This document shows, piece by piece, positions 1-7,456 of a DNA stretch of 64,000 nt. The notes under the pieces are model-generated. The model saw nothing but the letters and a program-made list of their open reading frames with translations, did no database searches and had not been told where the DNA came from. Made by a program: the position numbers and the translations under genes. How positions within the stretch are numbered: the stretch's first letter is position 1; every line of letters begins with the position of its first letter. Source of the DNA: NZ13-RE01 sp964612975 (GTDB lineage Bacteria > Dictyoglomota > Dictyoglomia > Dictyoglomales > Dictyoglomaceae); NCBI GenBank assembly GCA_964612975.1, contig CAZTGC010000006.1, positions 90,550-154,549 on the forward strand, given 5' to 3'.

Positions 1-475
1 TATAAGCTAATACTTTAGCCTCCTTGGGATGAACAATATAAACAGGTATTTCAGGATTGAAATAAATCTCTTTATTTTTATAGATTAATTTCCCAAAACC
101 TGCCCTCTCACCTTCTATTTTAAAATGCTTACACTTAATATATTTTGCATAATCCTCAATATTTGTCCCTACCCATATAAGTTTTTTTGCTTTTGAGATC
201 TCTTTCAAAAAATTTTCCCTTAGAAATTTCTCTTCAAAACCTAAATATATAACAGCATCATAATTTTCTACATTACTAATAATATCTGAAGAAATGCTAC
301 CTACTTCCACATCATAATGACTTAAATAATTTTTAAGTAAATTTTCTAAAAAATAATCATCTCCGATCCTTGTTAAATGATCATAAACAATTAAAACTTT
401 CTTCTTATTCTGAGATAATCCTAAAGAAATTATTAACAAAAAAATTAAAAAAATTCCTAAAATTCTATACATCAT
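1..475 (-). CDS. YdaL/DUF2334-like secreted protein, N-terminal part (runs off the window)
   Basis: The minus strand is open from an ATG at 475 (a second in-frame ATG is at 472) to the window edge, giving about 158 codons. The N-terminus is a short charged start followed by a hydrophobic stretch ending near residue 20, which looks like a signal peptide or anchor. After it comes a beta-strand-like KKKVLIVYDH segment and alternating hydrophobic and helical stretches, the pattern I associate with the N-terminus of YdaL/DUF2334 (polysaccharide deacetylase-like) proteins. The start overlaps the end of the degenerate GGDEF gene by 11 nt, so the two are probably translationally coupled. The catalytic part lies outside the window, so the family call is an inference resting partly on this neighbour. 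Confidence 0.5.
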   Translation of the reverse strand, partial: MMYRILGIFLIFLLIISLGLSQNKKKVLIVYDHLTRIGDDYFLENLLKNYLSHYDVEVGSISSDIISNVENYDAVIYLGFEEKFLRENFLKEISKAKKLIWVGTNIEDYAKYIKCKHFKIEGERAGFGKLIYKNKEIYFNPEIPVYIVHPKEAKVLAY

Positions 476-1316
476 AACTACTATTTTCCTTAGCTCTTTC
501 CCACAAAAGTATAAAATCTTCTCCTGTATTATATTGAGCTACCCCTATTTTAACCTTTAAACTGATAGGTCTTCTTTTTCCATCAATTTCCACTATAATC
601 TTATCCAAGAATTTATGTAATTTTTCTCTCACTATATTAGCAGAATCTAAATCTGTATTAGTAAGTATAATTCCAATAGTAGATTCATCAATTATTCCCT
701 TTACATCTATCTCTCTTGTATTTTTATTTATCTCTTCAGAGATTTTTTCCAAAATTTTCTCATAATCTTCCCTTCCATAAATACTCTTCAATTCTCTTGC
801 ATCAGATATAAAAACATAAAGAACTGAAAGAGATAAATTGGTTCTATTTGCCCTCGTTACCTCTTCCTTAAGCCGCTGAAAAAAACCATTAACGTTCAAA
901 AATCCTGTTATTTCATCTAAAAGTATGAATTTTTCTTTTTCTTTACTTCTTTCTACTTGTTCCTTTAATCTTCTATATTCTCTTTCTAAACTTCCCACTA
1001 AATATGCTCCCATAGGAAATACAAAGAACCAAAAAGCATATTTCAATTCAAAATCTACTATAGAAGCGGTAACCAATATGTTATATAAAATATATGTACC
1101 ATACCCTAAGATCATAAAAAGTGAAAAAATTAGTCCTTCAATTAGACCTATGTTATAAGCTACTAACAAATTAATAATCAAAAGTGATATTAGAATGAAA
1201 TTTTCAAAACTCACATTAAAACTTGTAGAGAATAAAAAAATCAATAATATAACCCAAAAAATCATAAATAGATTAAAAATTAATATATCTCTTATATTGC
1301 TGATTTTAATCCTCAT
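465..1316 (-). CDS. Membrane protein with degenerate GGDEF domain, probable c-di-GMP receptor (YdaK-like)
   Basis: This 283-residue protein has about four hydrophobic segments in residues 10-110, a short charged coiled linker (110-130), and a GGDEF-fold domain from about 130 to 265. At the active-site position the GGDEF signature is replaced by DESTI (210-214), so cyclase activity is unlikely. The inhibitory-site motif RxxD is intact (REID, 201-204) and sits exactly five residues before that position, as in canonical diguanylate cyclases. A lost active site with a kept I-site is the hallmark of c-di-GMP receptors such as PelD and Bacillus YdaK, and the size and layout match YdaK. A strong GAGGTGG ribosome site precedes the ATG. 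The coupled downstream gene looks like YdaL, which supports a role in exopolysaccharide control at the membrane. Confidence 0.75.
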   Translation of the reverse strand: MRIKISNIRDILIFNLFMIFWVILLIFLFSTSFNVSFENFILISLLIINLLVAYNIGLIEGLIFSLFMILGYGTYILYNILVTASIVDFELKYAFWFFVFPMGAYLVGSLEREYRRLKEQVERSKEKEKFILLDEITGFLNVNGFFQRLKEEVTRANRTNLSLSVLYVFISDARELKSIYGREDYEKILEKISEEINKNTREIDVKGIIDESTIGIILTNTDLDSANIVREKLHKFLDKIIVEIDGKRRPISLKVKIGVAQYNTGEDFILLWERAKENSSYDV

Positions 1317-1671
1317 AAACCACCTCTCATTAAAGTGAAGGTTAATAAAATTTCTAACTGATCAAGAGCATAAAAAATTTCTTTCATCTTGATCACAACA
1401 CTTTCATCGCCAATTATAACGTAAGAAAGATATACATATCTGCATATTAATAAAAATTAAAAAATTTTTCAAATTCTTTTTTGTCCTATAGTATATCTTT
1501 GGTTCTCAAAGTAGATATTAACTTTTACTACATTAGATATATCCTCACATTCAGAAAGAACTTCAAATTGTAGATTTATAGTCTTAAGAGAAAAAAGATA
1601 ATACATATCTCTTAACTATATTGATAGGGTATTTTAGATATAAATTCCTTTTACAAAAAAAGTTTTTATTG
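1317..1671. other. Intergenic region between divergent GGDEF and TetR genes
   Basis: No gene is visible here. It must hold the promoter of the minus-strand GGDEF gene and the upstream part of the TetR promoter. Apart from the inverted repeat at 1359-1395 I see only AT-rich sequence with no clear additional signal. Confidence 0.6.
1359..1395. repeat. Perfect 9-bp inverted repeat upstream of the GGDEF gene
   Basis: TGATCAAGA at 1359-1367 is repeated in inverse as TCTTGATCA at 1387-1395, with a 19-nt spacer. It lies 43 nt upstream of the minus-strand GGDEF start codon. It could form a hairpin in the 5' leader or be a binding site for a dimeric regulator; neither strand shows a U-tract directly after it, so it is not a typical terminator. 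Confidence 0.45.
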
Positions 1672-1677
1672 TATAAT
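1649..1677 (+). promoter_or_regulatory. Sigma-70-type promoter of the tetR-epimerase-dehydrogenase operon
   Basis: A perfect TATAAT -10 box lies at 1672-1677, with a weak -35 (TTTTAC, 1649-1654) at 17-bp spacing. Transcription would start near 1684, inside the palindromic operator that follows. Confidence 0.6.
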
Positions 1678-1679
1678 AC

Positions 1680-1697
1680 ATACTGACCAGTCGGTAT
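1680..1697. promoter_or_regulatory. TetR-family operator overlapping the transcription start
   Basis: The sequence ATACTGACCAGTCGGTAT is a near-perfect 18-bp palindrome (only two mismatched pairs, flanking the GAC/GTC half-site cores). It has the GACCAGTC core common in TetR/AcrR operators, starts 2 bp after the -10 box and precedes the regulator gene itself. Negative autoregulation by steric block of the promoter is the likely use. Confidence 0.7.
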
Positions 1698-1712
1698 GAA
1701 AGAAGGTACATA

Positions 1713-2300
1713 ATGAAAAATATAAATACAAAGGAGAAATTCCTTTTAGCAGGAGAAAGATTATTTTCAGAGAAAGGGTATGAAAAAACCAGTATTTCAG
1801 ATATATGTAATGAGGTTGGGTTTAGTAAAGGAGCTTTTTTTCATTACTTTTCAACAAAAGAAGATTTTTTCTTAGAAATTCTTGATAGATGGCTCTTACA
1901 GCTTTCTTATAAACTTGAGGATTACAGATTAAGCTCTTCCCGAGTTTTAGAAGGAATATTAAAAATGACTGAGATTTTTGAGGATATTTTTCGAGAATCC
2001 AAGGAAAAGCTATACCTTTTTTTAGAATTTTTAAGAATCGGTATAAAAGATGAAAAGATATTAAAAAAAATTGAATCTCAATTTAAAAAATTTAAAAATT
2101 ATTTTTCTTTAATTATTGAAGAAGGAATAAGAGAAGGAAGTTTTAAAAATGTTGATTCTAACATGATATCTAAAATATTAATTTCTTTTTCACTGGGAAC
2201 TATTTTCCAAGAAATATTTGATACCTCAGAAGATTGGGAAAAATTTAGCTTAGAGGGAATTCAGTTTATCATTTCAAATATTAAAAAGGAGGAAAACTAA
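1713..2300 (+). CDS. TetR/AcrR family transcriptional regulator
   Basis: This 195-residue protein has a classic TetR N-terminal helix-turn-helix (about residues 5-50), including the TSISDICNEVGFSKGAFFHYF segment with the typical FxxYFxxKxxF ending. The rest is a helical ligand-binding domain of normal family length. The ATG is preceded by AAAGAAGG at 7-nt spacing. It is the first gene of an operon with an NAD-dependent epimerase-like gene (1 nt downstream) and a zinc alcohol dehydrogenase, and a palindromic operator overlaps its own transcription start. I infer that it represses this operon until a small ligand, perhaps a substrate of the two oxidoreductases, is bound. Confidence 0.88.
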   Translation: MKNINTKEKFLLAGERLFSEKGYEKTSISDICNEVGFSKGAFFHYFSTKEDFFLEILDRWLLQLSYKLEDYRLSSSRVLEGILKMTEIFEDIFRESKEKLYLFLEFLRIGIKDEKILKKIESQFKKFKNYFSLIIEEGIREGSFKNVDSNMISKILISFSLGTIFQEIFDTSEDWEKFSLEGIQFIISNIKKEEN

Positions 2301-2301
2301 T

Positions 2302-3315
2302 ATGAAGGTTCTAATTACAGGAGCTTTTGGGAACATAGGATTAAGTACTATTGAAGAAGTTATAAAGCAAGGAGACTACATAAGATGTTTTGATCTCAAA
2401 AATAAGAAGAATGAAAGACTATTCAAAAAATTAAAGAAAATTTATAAGGACAAAATTGAAGTATATTGGGGAGATATTACCAGAATAGTTGATGTTAGAA
2501 AAGCACTAGAAGAGCAAGATGTTGTTGTTCACCTTGCCTTTATAATTCCAAAGCTCTCTTCTACTGGACTTGAATCTGAAGAAGCTCCCAATATTGCTTA
2601 TAAAATTAATGTCATAGGGACAAAAAATCTTGTTTCCATTATGGAAACTCTCCCAAAACCAAAAAAAATAATATTTACCTCTTCGGTTCACGTTTATGGG
2701 ATTACTCAGCATCTTAAGCCTCCCCGAAAATCTGATGAGCCTTTAAATCCTCATGAACATTATTCAAAGCACAAATTAGAATGCGAAAATATAATAAAAA
2801 ATTCAAATCTTATTTGGAGTATATATCGTCTTGCTGCATCATTACCAATAAATCTAAAACTTGATAAAGGGATGTTTGATGTTCCTCTTAATAATAGAAT
2901 GGAATATGTCCATACAAAAGATGTAGGACACGCCATAGCAAGAGGGATAAGAAGCGATACAATCTGGAGAAAAGTTCTTCTTATAGGTGGAGGGGGAAGA
3001 TGTCAATATTATTATAAAGACATAGTTAAAAAAGTATTAGAAGGAATAGGTATAGGAATGCTACCTGAAGAGGCATTTTCTGAGAAACCCTTTGCTACTG
3101 ATTGGATGGATACAAAGGAAAGCGAAGAAATATTGCACTATCAAAGAAGAACTATAGAAGATTATGTAGAAGATGTGAAGAAAAGCTTAGGATATAGAAT
3201 ATTCTTTATCCGACTTTTTAGCCCTACAATAAGATATTTACTCTTAAAAAAATCGCCTTATTATAAAAGGAAATATATTCCTTTAAAGGTACTTTTAGAA
3301 GGATATAGATTGTAA
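2302..3315 (+). CDS. NAD(P)-dependent epimerase/dehydratase (extended SDR)
   Basis: The 337-residue protein starts with a Rossmann nucleotide-binding motif GAFGNIG (residues 7-13) after a VLIT strand, has a VVHLAF segment near residue 75, a TSSVHVYG strand near 125 and the catalytic YSKHK (YxxxK) near residue 152. These are the hallmarks of extended short-chain dehydrogenases acting on nucleotide sugars or similar substrates. The C-terminal tail (residues 290-337) is basic and hydrophobic and carries no recognised domain. It follows the TetR gene by 1 nt, with AAAAAGGAGG just upstream of its ATG, and precedes a zinc dehydrogenase, so both probably act in one inducible pathway. The substrate cannot be read from the sequence. 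Confidence 0.8.
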   Translation: MKVLITGAFGNIGLSTIEEVIKQGDYIRCFDLKNKKNERLFKKLKKIYKDKIEVYWGDITRIVDVRKALEEQDVVVHLAFIIPKLSSTGLESEEAPNIAYKINVIGTKNLVSIMETLPKPKKIIFTSSVHVYGITQHLKPPRKSDEPLNPHEHYSKHKLECENIIKNSNLIWSIYRLAASLPINLKLDKGMFDVPLNNRMEYVHTKDVGHAIARGIRSDTIWRKVLLIGGGGRCQYYYKDIVKKVLEGIGIGMLPEEAFSEKPFATDWMDTKESEEILHYQRRTIEDYVEDVKKSLGYRIFFIRLFSPTIRYLLLKKSPYYKRKYIPLKVLLEGYRL

Positions 3316-3365
3316 ATATCTAAATAATGGATAAAATATTAAAAAAAGTTTTAGGAGGCTTTCCT

Positions 3366-4595
3366 ATGAAAGCTATTTATTTTGAGGAAAGTATACCAAG
3401 ATATATTATAAGTAAATTTTTAGGGCATATTAATTCTTCCTTTTACTACAGTATTTTTTCCTGTATAAGATATGGAGATATCCCTGAGCCAAGACTTCCA
3501 GGGAAAAAATGGGTAAAAATAAAAACTTTAATGGGAGGAATATGCGGAAGTGATATAAACCTTATTCGCCTTCATGATAGTCCCTCTACTTCTTCCTATG
3601 CATCCTTTCCATTTGTAATAGGACATGAAAATGTAGGAATAATCGTAGAAAAGGGAGAAGAGGTAAAGAATTTTGATATAGGTGATAGAGTAGTAGCAGA
3701 TCCTATCTTATCCTGCAATACAAGGGACATCTATCCACCATGCGAATATTGCCAGAGATGGGAATTTACCCAATGTAAAAATTTTACGAAGGGTATTATA
3801 TCTCCTGGACTAATCATTGGATCCTGCAAAGATACAGGAGGAAGTTGGGGGGAATACTATATTGCCCATGAATTCCAGTTATTTAAAGTCCCAGATAATG
3901 TTAAGAATGAAAATGCAGTGCAAATTCAACCATTTTGTGATGGGCTCCATGCAGTAATGAGAAATTATCCTAAGGATGATGATACAGTTATAGTTATCGG
4001 AGCTGGAAGCGTTGGGATAAATGTAGTTTCTTCTCTCAGAGCCCTAGGAAGTAAGGCAAGAATTATTGTCTTAGCAAGATATAAATTTCAGGGTGAAATA
4101 GCAAGATATTATGGGGCTAATGAGATTATATATACAAAAAATCTTGATACCTCTTCTTTGTATAAAAAAGTAGCTGAATTAACTGATGGGGAGGTCCTAA
4201 AAACTATTTTAGGAAAACCGAATTTTGTAGGTGGAGGAGATGTGGTTTTTGAATGCGTGGGAAGTGACGACAGTGTAGATGATGCTTTAAAGCTTACAAA
4301 GGCAGGAGGAAAGTTAGTTCTTGTTGGACTGATAGGAGAAACTAAGAAGGTAGATTGGACTCCCCTTTGGTTTAAGGAATTAAAGGTTTCTGGAACAAAC
4401 AGTAGTAGTGGAGAAATTTATGAAGGGGAAAGAAAAAGGGGATATGAAATTGCTTTAGAATTTATGAAAAATGGCTTAGAATTGTCTCCCCTTCTTACCC
4501 ATACCTTCCCTTTAAAAGAATATAGAAAAGCCATAGAAATGAACTTTAATAAAAGTCGATATGGACTAATAAAGTCTGCTTTTATATTTGATTAA
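3366..4595 (+). CDS. Zinc-dependent alcohol/polyol dehydrogenase (MDR family)
   Basis: This is a medium-chain dehydrogenase of about 409 residues. It shows the catalytic zinc region GGICGSD and GHENVGIIVEKG, a cysteine-rich structural-zinc lobe (one Cys, then CEYC and another Cys, with a wider first gap than usual), and a Rossmann motif near VIVIGAGSVGINV. I place the start at the ATG at 3366 because TAGGAGG lies 7 nt before it; the frame is open 13 codons further up (3327) but that ATG has no ribosome site. It is the last gene of the TetR-controlled operon. Its 3' end overlaps the convergent gene by 14 nt. Threonine or sorbitol dehydrogenase-like activity is possible; the substrate is unknown. 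Confidence 0.82.
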   Translation: MKAIYFEESIPRYIISKFLGHINSSFYYSIFSCIRYGDIPEPRLPGKKWVKIKTLMGGICGSDINLIRLHDSPSTSSYASFPFVIGHENVGIIVEKGEEVKNFDIGDRVVADPILSCNTRDIYPPCEYCQRWEFTQCKNFTKGIISPGLIIGSCKDTGGSWGEYYIAHEFQLFKVPDNVKNENAVQIQPFCDGLHAVMRNYPKDDDTVIVIGAGSVGINVVSSLRALGSKARIIVLARYKFQGEIARYYGANEIIYTKNLDTSSLYKKVAELTDGEVLKTILGKPNFVGGGDVVFECVGSDDSVDDALKLTKAGGKLVLVGLIGETKKVDWTPLWFKELKVSGTNSSSGEIYEGERKRGYEIALEFMKNGLELSPLLTHTFPLKEYRKAIEMNFNKSRYGLIKSAFIFD

Positions 4596-6003
4596 CCTCA
4601 AATTTTAATTTTAATTTCCCTTTATTAATAAAGTCTATAAAATAATAAAAGGGGTTTTCTATTATCTTTTCTTCATAAAAGCAATATATATTTGTACCAT
4701 GATTAGGAACTTGAAAAACTGCTAATTTATAATCTGGATTTTGATTTTTTTTCTCTACAGCATAAAAAATTGCATATTTACTCATGGCATGCATCAAGTC
4801 AACACCACAACCTACAGGAGGGTAAACCTCCAAATCTTGTGGGACCTCAAGTATTAAAGAAGAATCATAATACTCCAATCCTCTATGGAGATGAACTATA
4901 CCTATAATTGGGGGAATCTTTGAAGCAAATTCCACAAAGGGTAGTGTAAATTCCTCGGCTTCTACCGATGGTCCCTTTGCTTCCATGTTTTCTATTGGAA
5001 AAATCTCAACCTTTTCCTCAAGAATAGGTTTAACGGGAACTAAATCAGAAAAAGACAGATTTGCTTTATCTACATTGTATTTGCCTGAAGCTGTTACAAG
5101 AAATAAATCCATATGAGGTTCATATGCCATAAAGGCCCCTTCTGCCTGCCTTGAATATGAGAGAATGGCCGAGATAAATTTTCCAAGTCTTTCGTCCTTT
5201 ACAAGAGAATTTATTTTTACAGGAGGAGAAAGAAGATTTGATTCACCCAAGAATCTTCCCAAATTTATTAAAGAATTAACCACAGGAGAATTAATCCACT
5301 TTTCATAGGATATTATCGTATCTTCTTTCTTTATATATCCCCCAACCTCTTTACATGAACCAAAAACTCTTAATCTTTTTCCCAATTCCTCTATATTCTT
5401 TAGTAGAGGACATCCACCTTCCATTGTGGAAAGAATAAAACCTGAAATTTCAATATTATCTTTCAATAATTTGTAGGGAACAACAATGTTTTTAAAAGCG
5501 CCTATCTTTGCCATAAACATTCTAAAAAGAGATACCCTATGTTGATAGTCTAAATTTATGATAAAATTCTTTTCATCTTTAATAAAAATAACATTAATAA
5601 AGTTGGAATGTGGGGATGGGGAAATCTTTAGTAAATCCCTTCCAATAGAAATCCCCAGGGGAGGATAAACCTCGGGAAGTTTCTCCCTTAGAATTTTATA
5701 GAACATTTCATCATTTACCTTTAACGAATCTAAAATCTCTTCAGAAATCCCACCCAATAATACAGGATTTAAAATAACTCCGAAGGGAACTTCCAGTCTA
5801 TCTTTAAACTCTGGTGAATCTTCTTTATATATATAAACCTTATTTCCATACTTATTAAAATAGCTGGAAAGTTCTAAATAAAAATTTTCAAAAAATTCCT
5901 TTACAAGGTATATCTCTTTTTTATCAATTTCATGACTTACAATATTAATGTTAGGGTATACAACAAGACTTGGATTTCTGTCCCACCAATCTTTCATATT
6001 CAT
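4582..6003 (-). CDS. Conserved-looking protein of unknown function (473 aa)
   Basis: I do not recognise this protein. It has no signal peptide, no transmembrane segment and no obvious nucleotide-binding motif. Noticeable stretches are an N-terminal DWWDRNPSLVVYPN, an internal GGCPLLKN, a HLHRGLEYYD segment in the last third and a C-terminal GCGVDLMHAMSKYAIFYAV helix. I chose the ATG at 6003 because GGAGAAA lies directly upstream; an in-frame start at 6030 would overlap the preceding gene. It follows a FecR-domain gene by 13 nt, and together they form a two-gene unit. Its 3' end overlaps the convergent dehydrogenase gene by 14 nt. Composition is like that of its neighbours, so there is no sign of recent transfer. 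Confidence 0.8.
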   Translation of the reverse strand: MNMKDWWDRNPSLVVYPNINIVSHEIDKKEIYLVKEFFENFYLELSSYFNKYGNKVYIYKEDSPEFKDRLEVPFGVILNPVLLGGISEEILDSLKVNDEMFYKILREKLPEVYPPLGISIGRDLLKISPSPHSNFINVIFIKDEKNFIINLDYQHRVSLFRMFMAKIGAFKNIVVPYKLLKDNIEISGFILSTMEGGCPLLKNIEELGKRLRVFGSCKEVGGYIKKEDTIISYEKWINSPVVNSLINLGRFLGESNLLSPPVKINSLVKDERLGKFISAILSYSRQAEGAFMAYEPHMDLFLVTASGKYNVDKANLSFSDLVPVKPILEEKVEIFPIENMEAKGPSVEAEEFTLPFVEFASKIPPIIGIVHLHRGLEYYDSSLILEVPQDLEVYPPVGCGVDLMHAMSKYAIFYAVEKKNQNPDYKLAVFQVPNHGTNIYCFYEEKIIENPFYYFIDFINKGKLKLKFEVNQI

Positions 6004-6016
6004 TTTTCTCCTTTCT

Positions 6017-6715
6017 CTATAATTTTTCAATATCTTGAAGTTGAGATTCTAACTCTCCTTCTAACTTTTTTCTGAACTCTTTTATTCTAAATTTTTCTTC
6101 CTTTTCTACTTTTCCATCAGAAGCTATTATTATTTGATAGCCTTCTGAAATATTTTTAGACATAAAAGGAGAAATAATTATAGATTTTAATTCCTCTTTT
6201 TCCTCTCTATATTCTATTTTAGATATTTTAAGAGAAACTATTCCCTTTAATACGCTAACAATACTCCTGCCATCTCTTTTAACCTCCATAACCCAAGAGG
6301 TGCCTCTAACTCCTGCTACAACCATAGAAGTCTGTACTTCCGCTCTCTCTCCAATACTTAAAGCTCTCTCTACAGTTATCCACAATTTTCCTACTATTAG
6401 TCTAAAAATAGAAATCTCTTTTTCTCTTTCTTTTAGTAATTTTGCCATATCTACCTGAGAATTTGGAAATACTCTTAAAACTGATTTATCAGAAAAGGCT
6501 AAAATTGCAAAGGAATTATCCCTGACCCAAAGTCTATCCCCCTCATAGAGTGTCATATTGATCCTAGCGGGAATGAAAACTTCACTCTTTTCTCTTCTTA
6601 CAAATACTTCTCCCTTTAAGGATGTTATAACTGCATAATTTTTAAATTGACAATATAAAGGGAAAAGAAATAAAAGAAAAAAGAATATTACATATAGAAA
6701 TTTTTTCTTTCTCAT
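6017..6715 (-). CDS. Secreted FecR-domain protein
   Basis: The 232-residue protein begins with MRKKK and a hydrophobic segment to about residue 22, a signal peptide or N-terminal anchor. It then shows the FecR-type beta domain: a GEVFVRR strand, RINMTLYEGDRLWV, an ILAFSDKSVLRVFPNSQV segment and a VQTSMVVAGVRGTSWVMEV segment (about residues 130-150). Such domains occur in periplasmic or surface proteins far beyond iron signalling, usually as carbohydrate- or peptidoglycan-linked modules. The C-terminal 60 residues are charged and helical. There is no anti-sigma transmembrane layout and no sigma factor next to it, so a FecR-type signalling role is doubtful. The gene probably heads the unit with the unknown protein downstream. 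Confidence 0.78.
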   Translation of the reverse strand: MRKKKFLYVIFFFLLFLFPLYCQFKNYAVITSLKGEVFVRREKSEVFIPARINMTLYEGDRLWVRDNSFAILAFSDKSVLRVFPNSQVDMAKLLKEREKEISIFRLIVGKLWITVERALSIGERAEVQTSMVVAGVRGTSWVMEVKRDGRSIVSVLKGIVSLKISKIEYREEKEELKSIIISPFMSKNISEGYQIIIASDGKVEKEEKFRIKEFRKKLEGELESQLQDIEKL

Positions 6716-6868
6716 TTTTATACCTTTTACTCCTTAAATAATTTTAAATTATTTTACACTATCTAAGAGCCTTTTGAAAAGTTTTATAAGTAATTTGTTA
6801 TATTAGAATTTATTATGATATATAATATGAAGGAATAAATCTTGATAAAAGCTATCTTTTAAAATTTA

Positions 6869-7426
6869 TATCCTAACTGTGGTGGAGAAAAATCTAAAGT
6901 TGTTAATTCTCCAAAGCTATGAAAAGCTTAAAAATGTAATAAAAGAGGATAATCTTCTAGTTTTTGGTCTTAATGAGATAAAAAAATAAAAAGAATTATA
7001 ATAGTCTCATCTGCAACAAGTGATCCTAAACCAGATGAACTTGTATTTTTTATCCTCTGATTAGGGTAAAATAGATGTGCTTATTGGAATATTATCTTAC
7101 ATAAATCCCTTATCAAGAGGATGAAAAATTTCTTGGGACTTAAAGAATATCTGCGCTTCATTTACAAAGAATACATAATTAAGAAGTAAGGTACCTTTGA
7201 TTCCAACCCCCACTAGGAGAAAAAAATCCATTAATATTTAAATAAATAATGAAGAGAGATTTAGGTTTGTAAAAGAAGATTCTAAAAGAGAATTAGAAAG
7301 GCTAATGGATATGGTAGAAAAAATGAGGCAGATCACCAGGAAATCTTAGGTAATTTAAGAGATGAGCTTAGAGAAAATAGGTAAAAACTAAATGTGCCTC
7401 TAATTTCCACAAATATTCTTACCTGA
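6869..7426 (+). pseudogene. Decayed coding sequence, family not recognised
   Basis: The 741-nt gap 6716-7456 contains no intact gene, which is unusual in this compact window. On the plus strand, protein-like stretches succeed one another in shifting frames: LILQSYEKLKNVIKEDNLLV, IIIVSSATSDPKPDELVFFI, GKIDVLIGILSYINPLSRG and FLGLKEYLRFIYKEYIIKK, each ended by a stop or shift. After about 7248 a second charged, helical stretch continues across a frameshift (KRELERLMDMVEKMR, then EILGNLRDELRENR). The pattern suggests one or two genes broken by several small indels. The family is not recognisable to me, and the possibility remains that this is merely AT-rich noncoding DNA. Confidence 0.45.
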
Positions 7427-7451
7427 CAAATTATTGAAGTTAAGATATAAT
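7423..7451 (+). promoter_or_regulatory. Promoter of the prsW-like gene, predicted leaderless
   Basis: CTGACA (7423-7428) and TATAAT (7446-7451) are separated by exactly 17 bp. The ATG at 7457 begins only 5 nt after the -10 box, so transcription should start at or next to the start codon. No Shine-Dalgarno sequence is present, consistent with a leaderless mRNA. Confidence 0.72.
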
Positions 7452-7456
7452 TAGAT

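Noticed and set aside
3327..3365. Upstream extension of the alcohol dehydrogenase (ATG at 3327)
   Set aside because: No ribosome site there; TAGGAGG fits the ATG at 3366 and the family begins at that point.
6869..6922. Possible NrdR-like zinc-finger fragment (NCGGEKSKVV) in the gene-free gap
   Set aside because: Only about ten residues match, the second Cys pair and the Arg cluster are missing; treated as part of unidentified decayed sequence.
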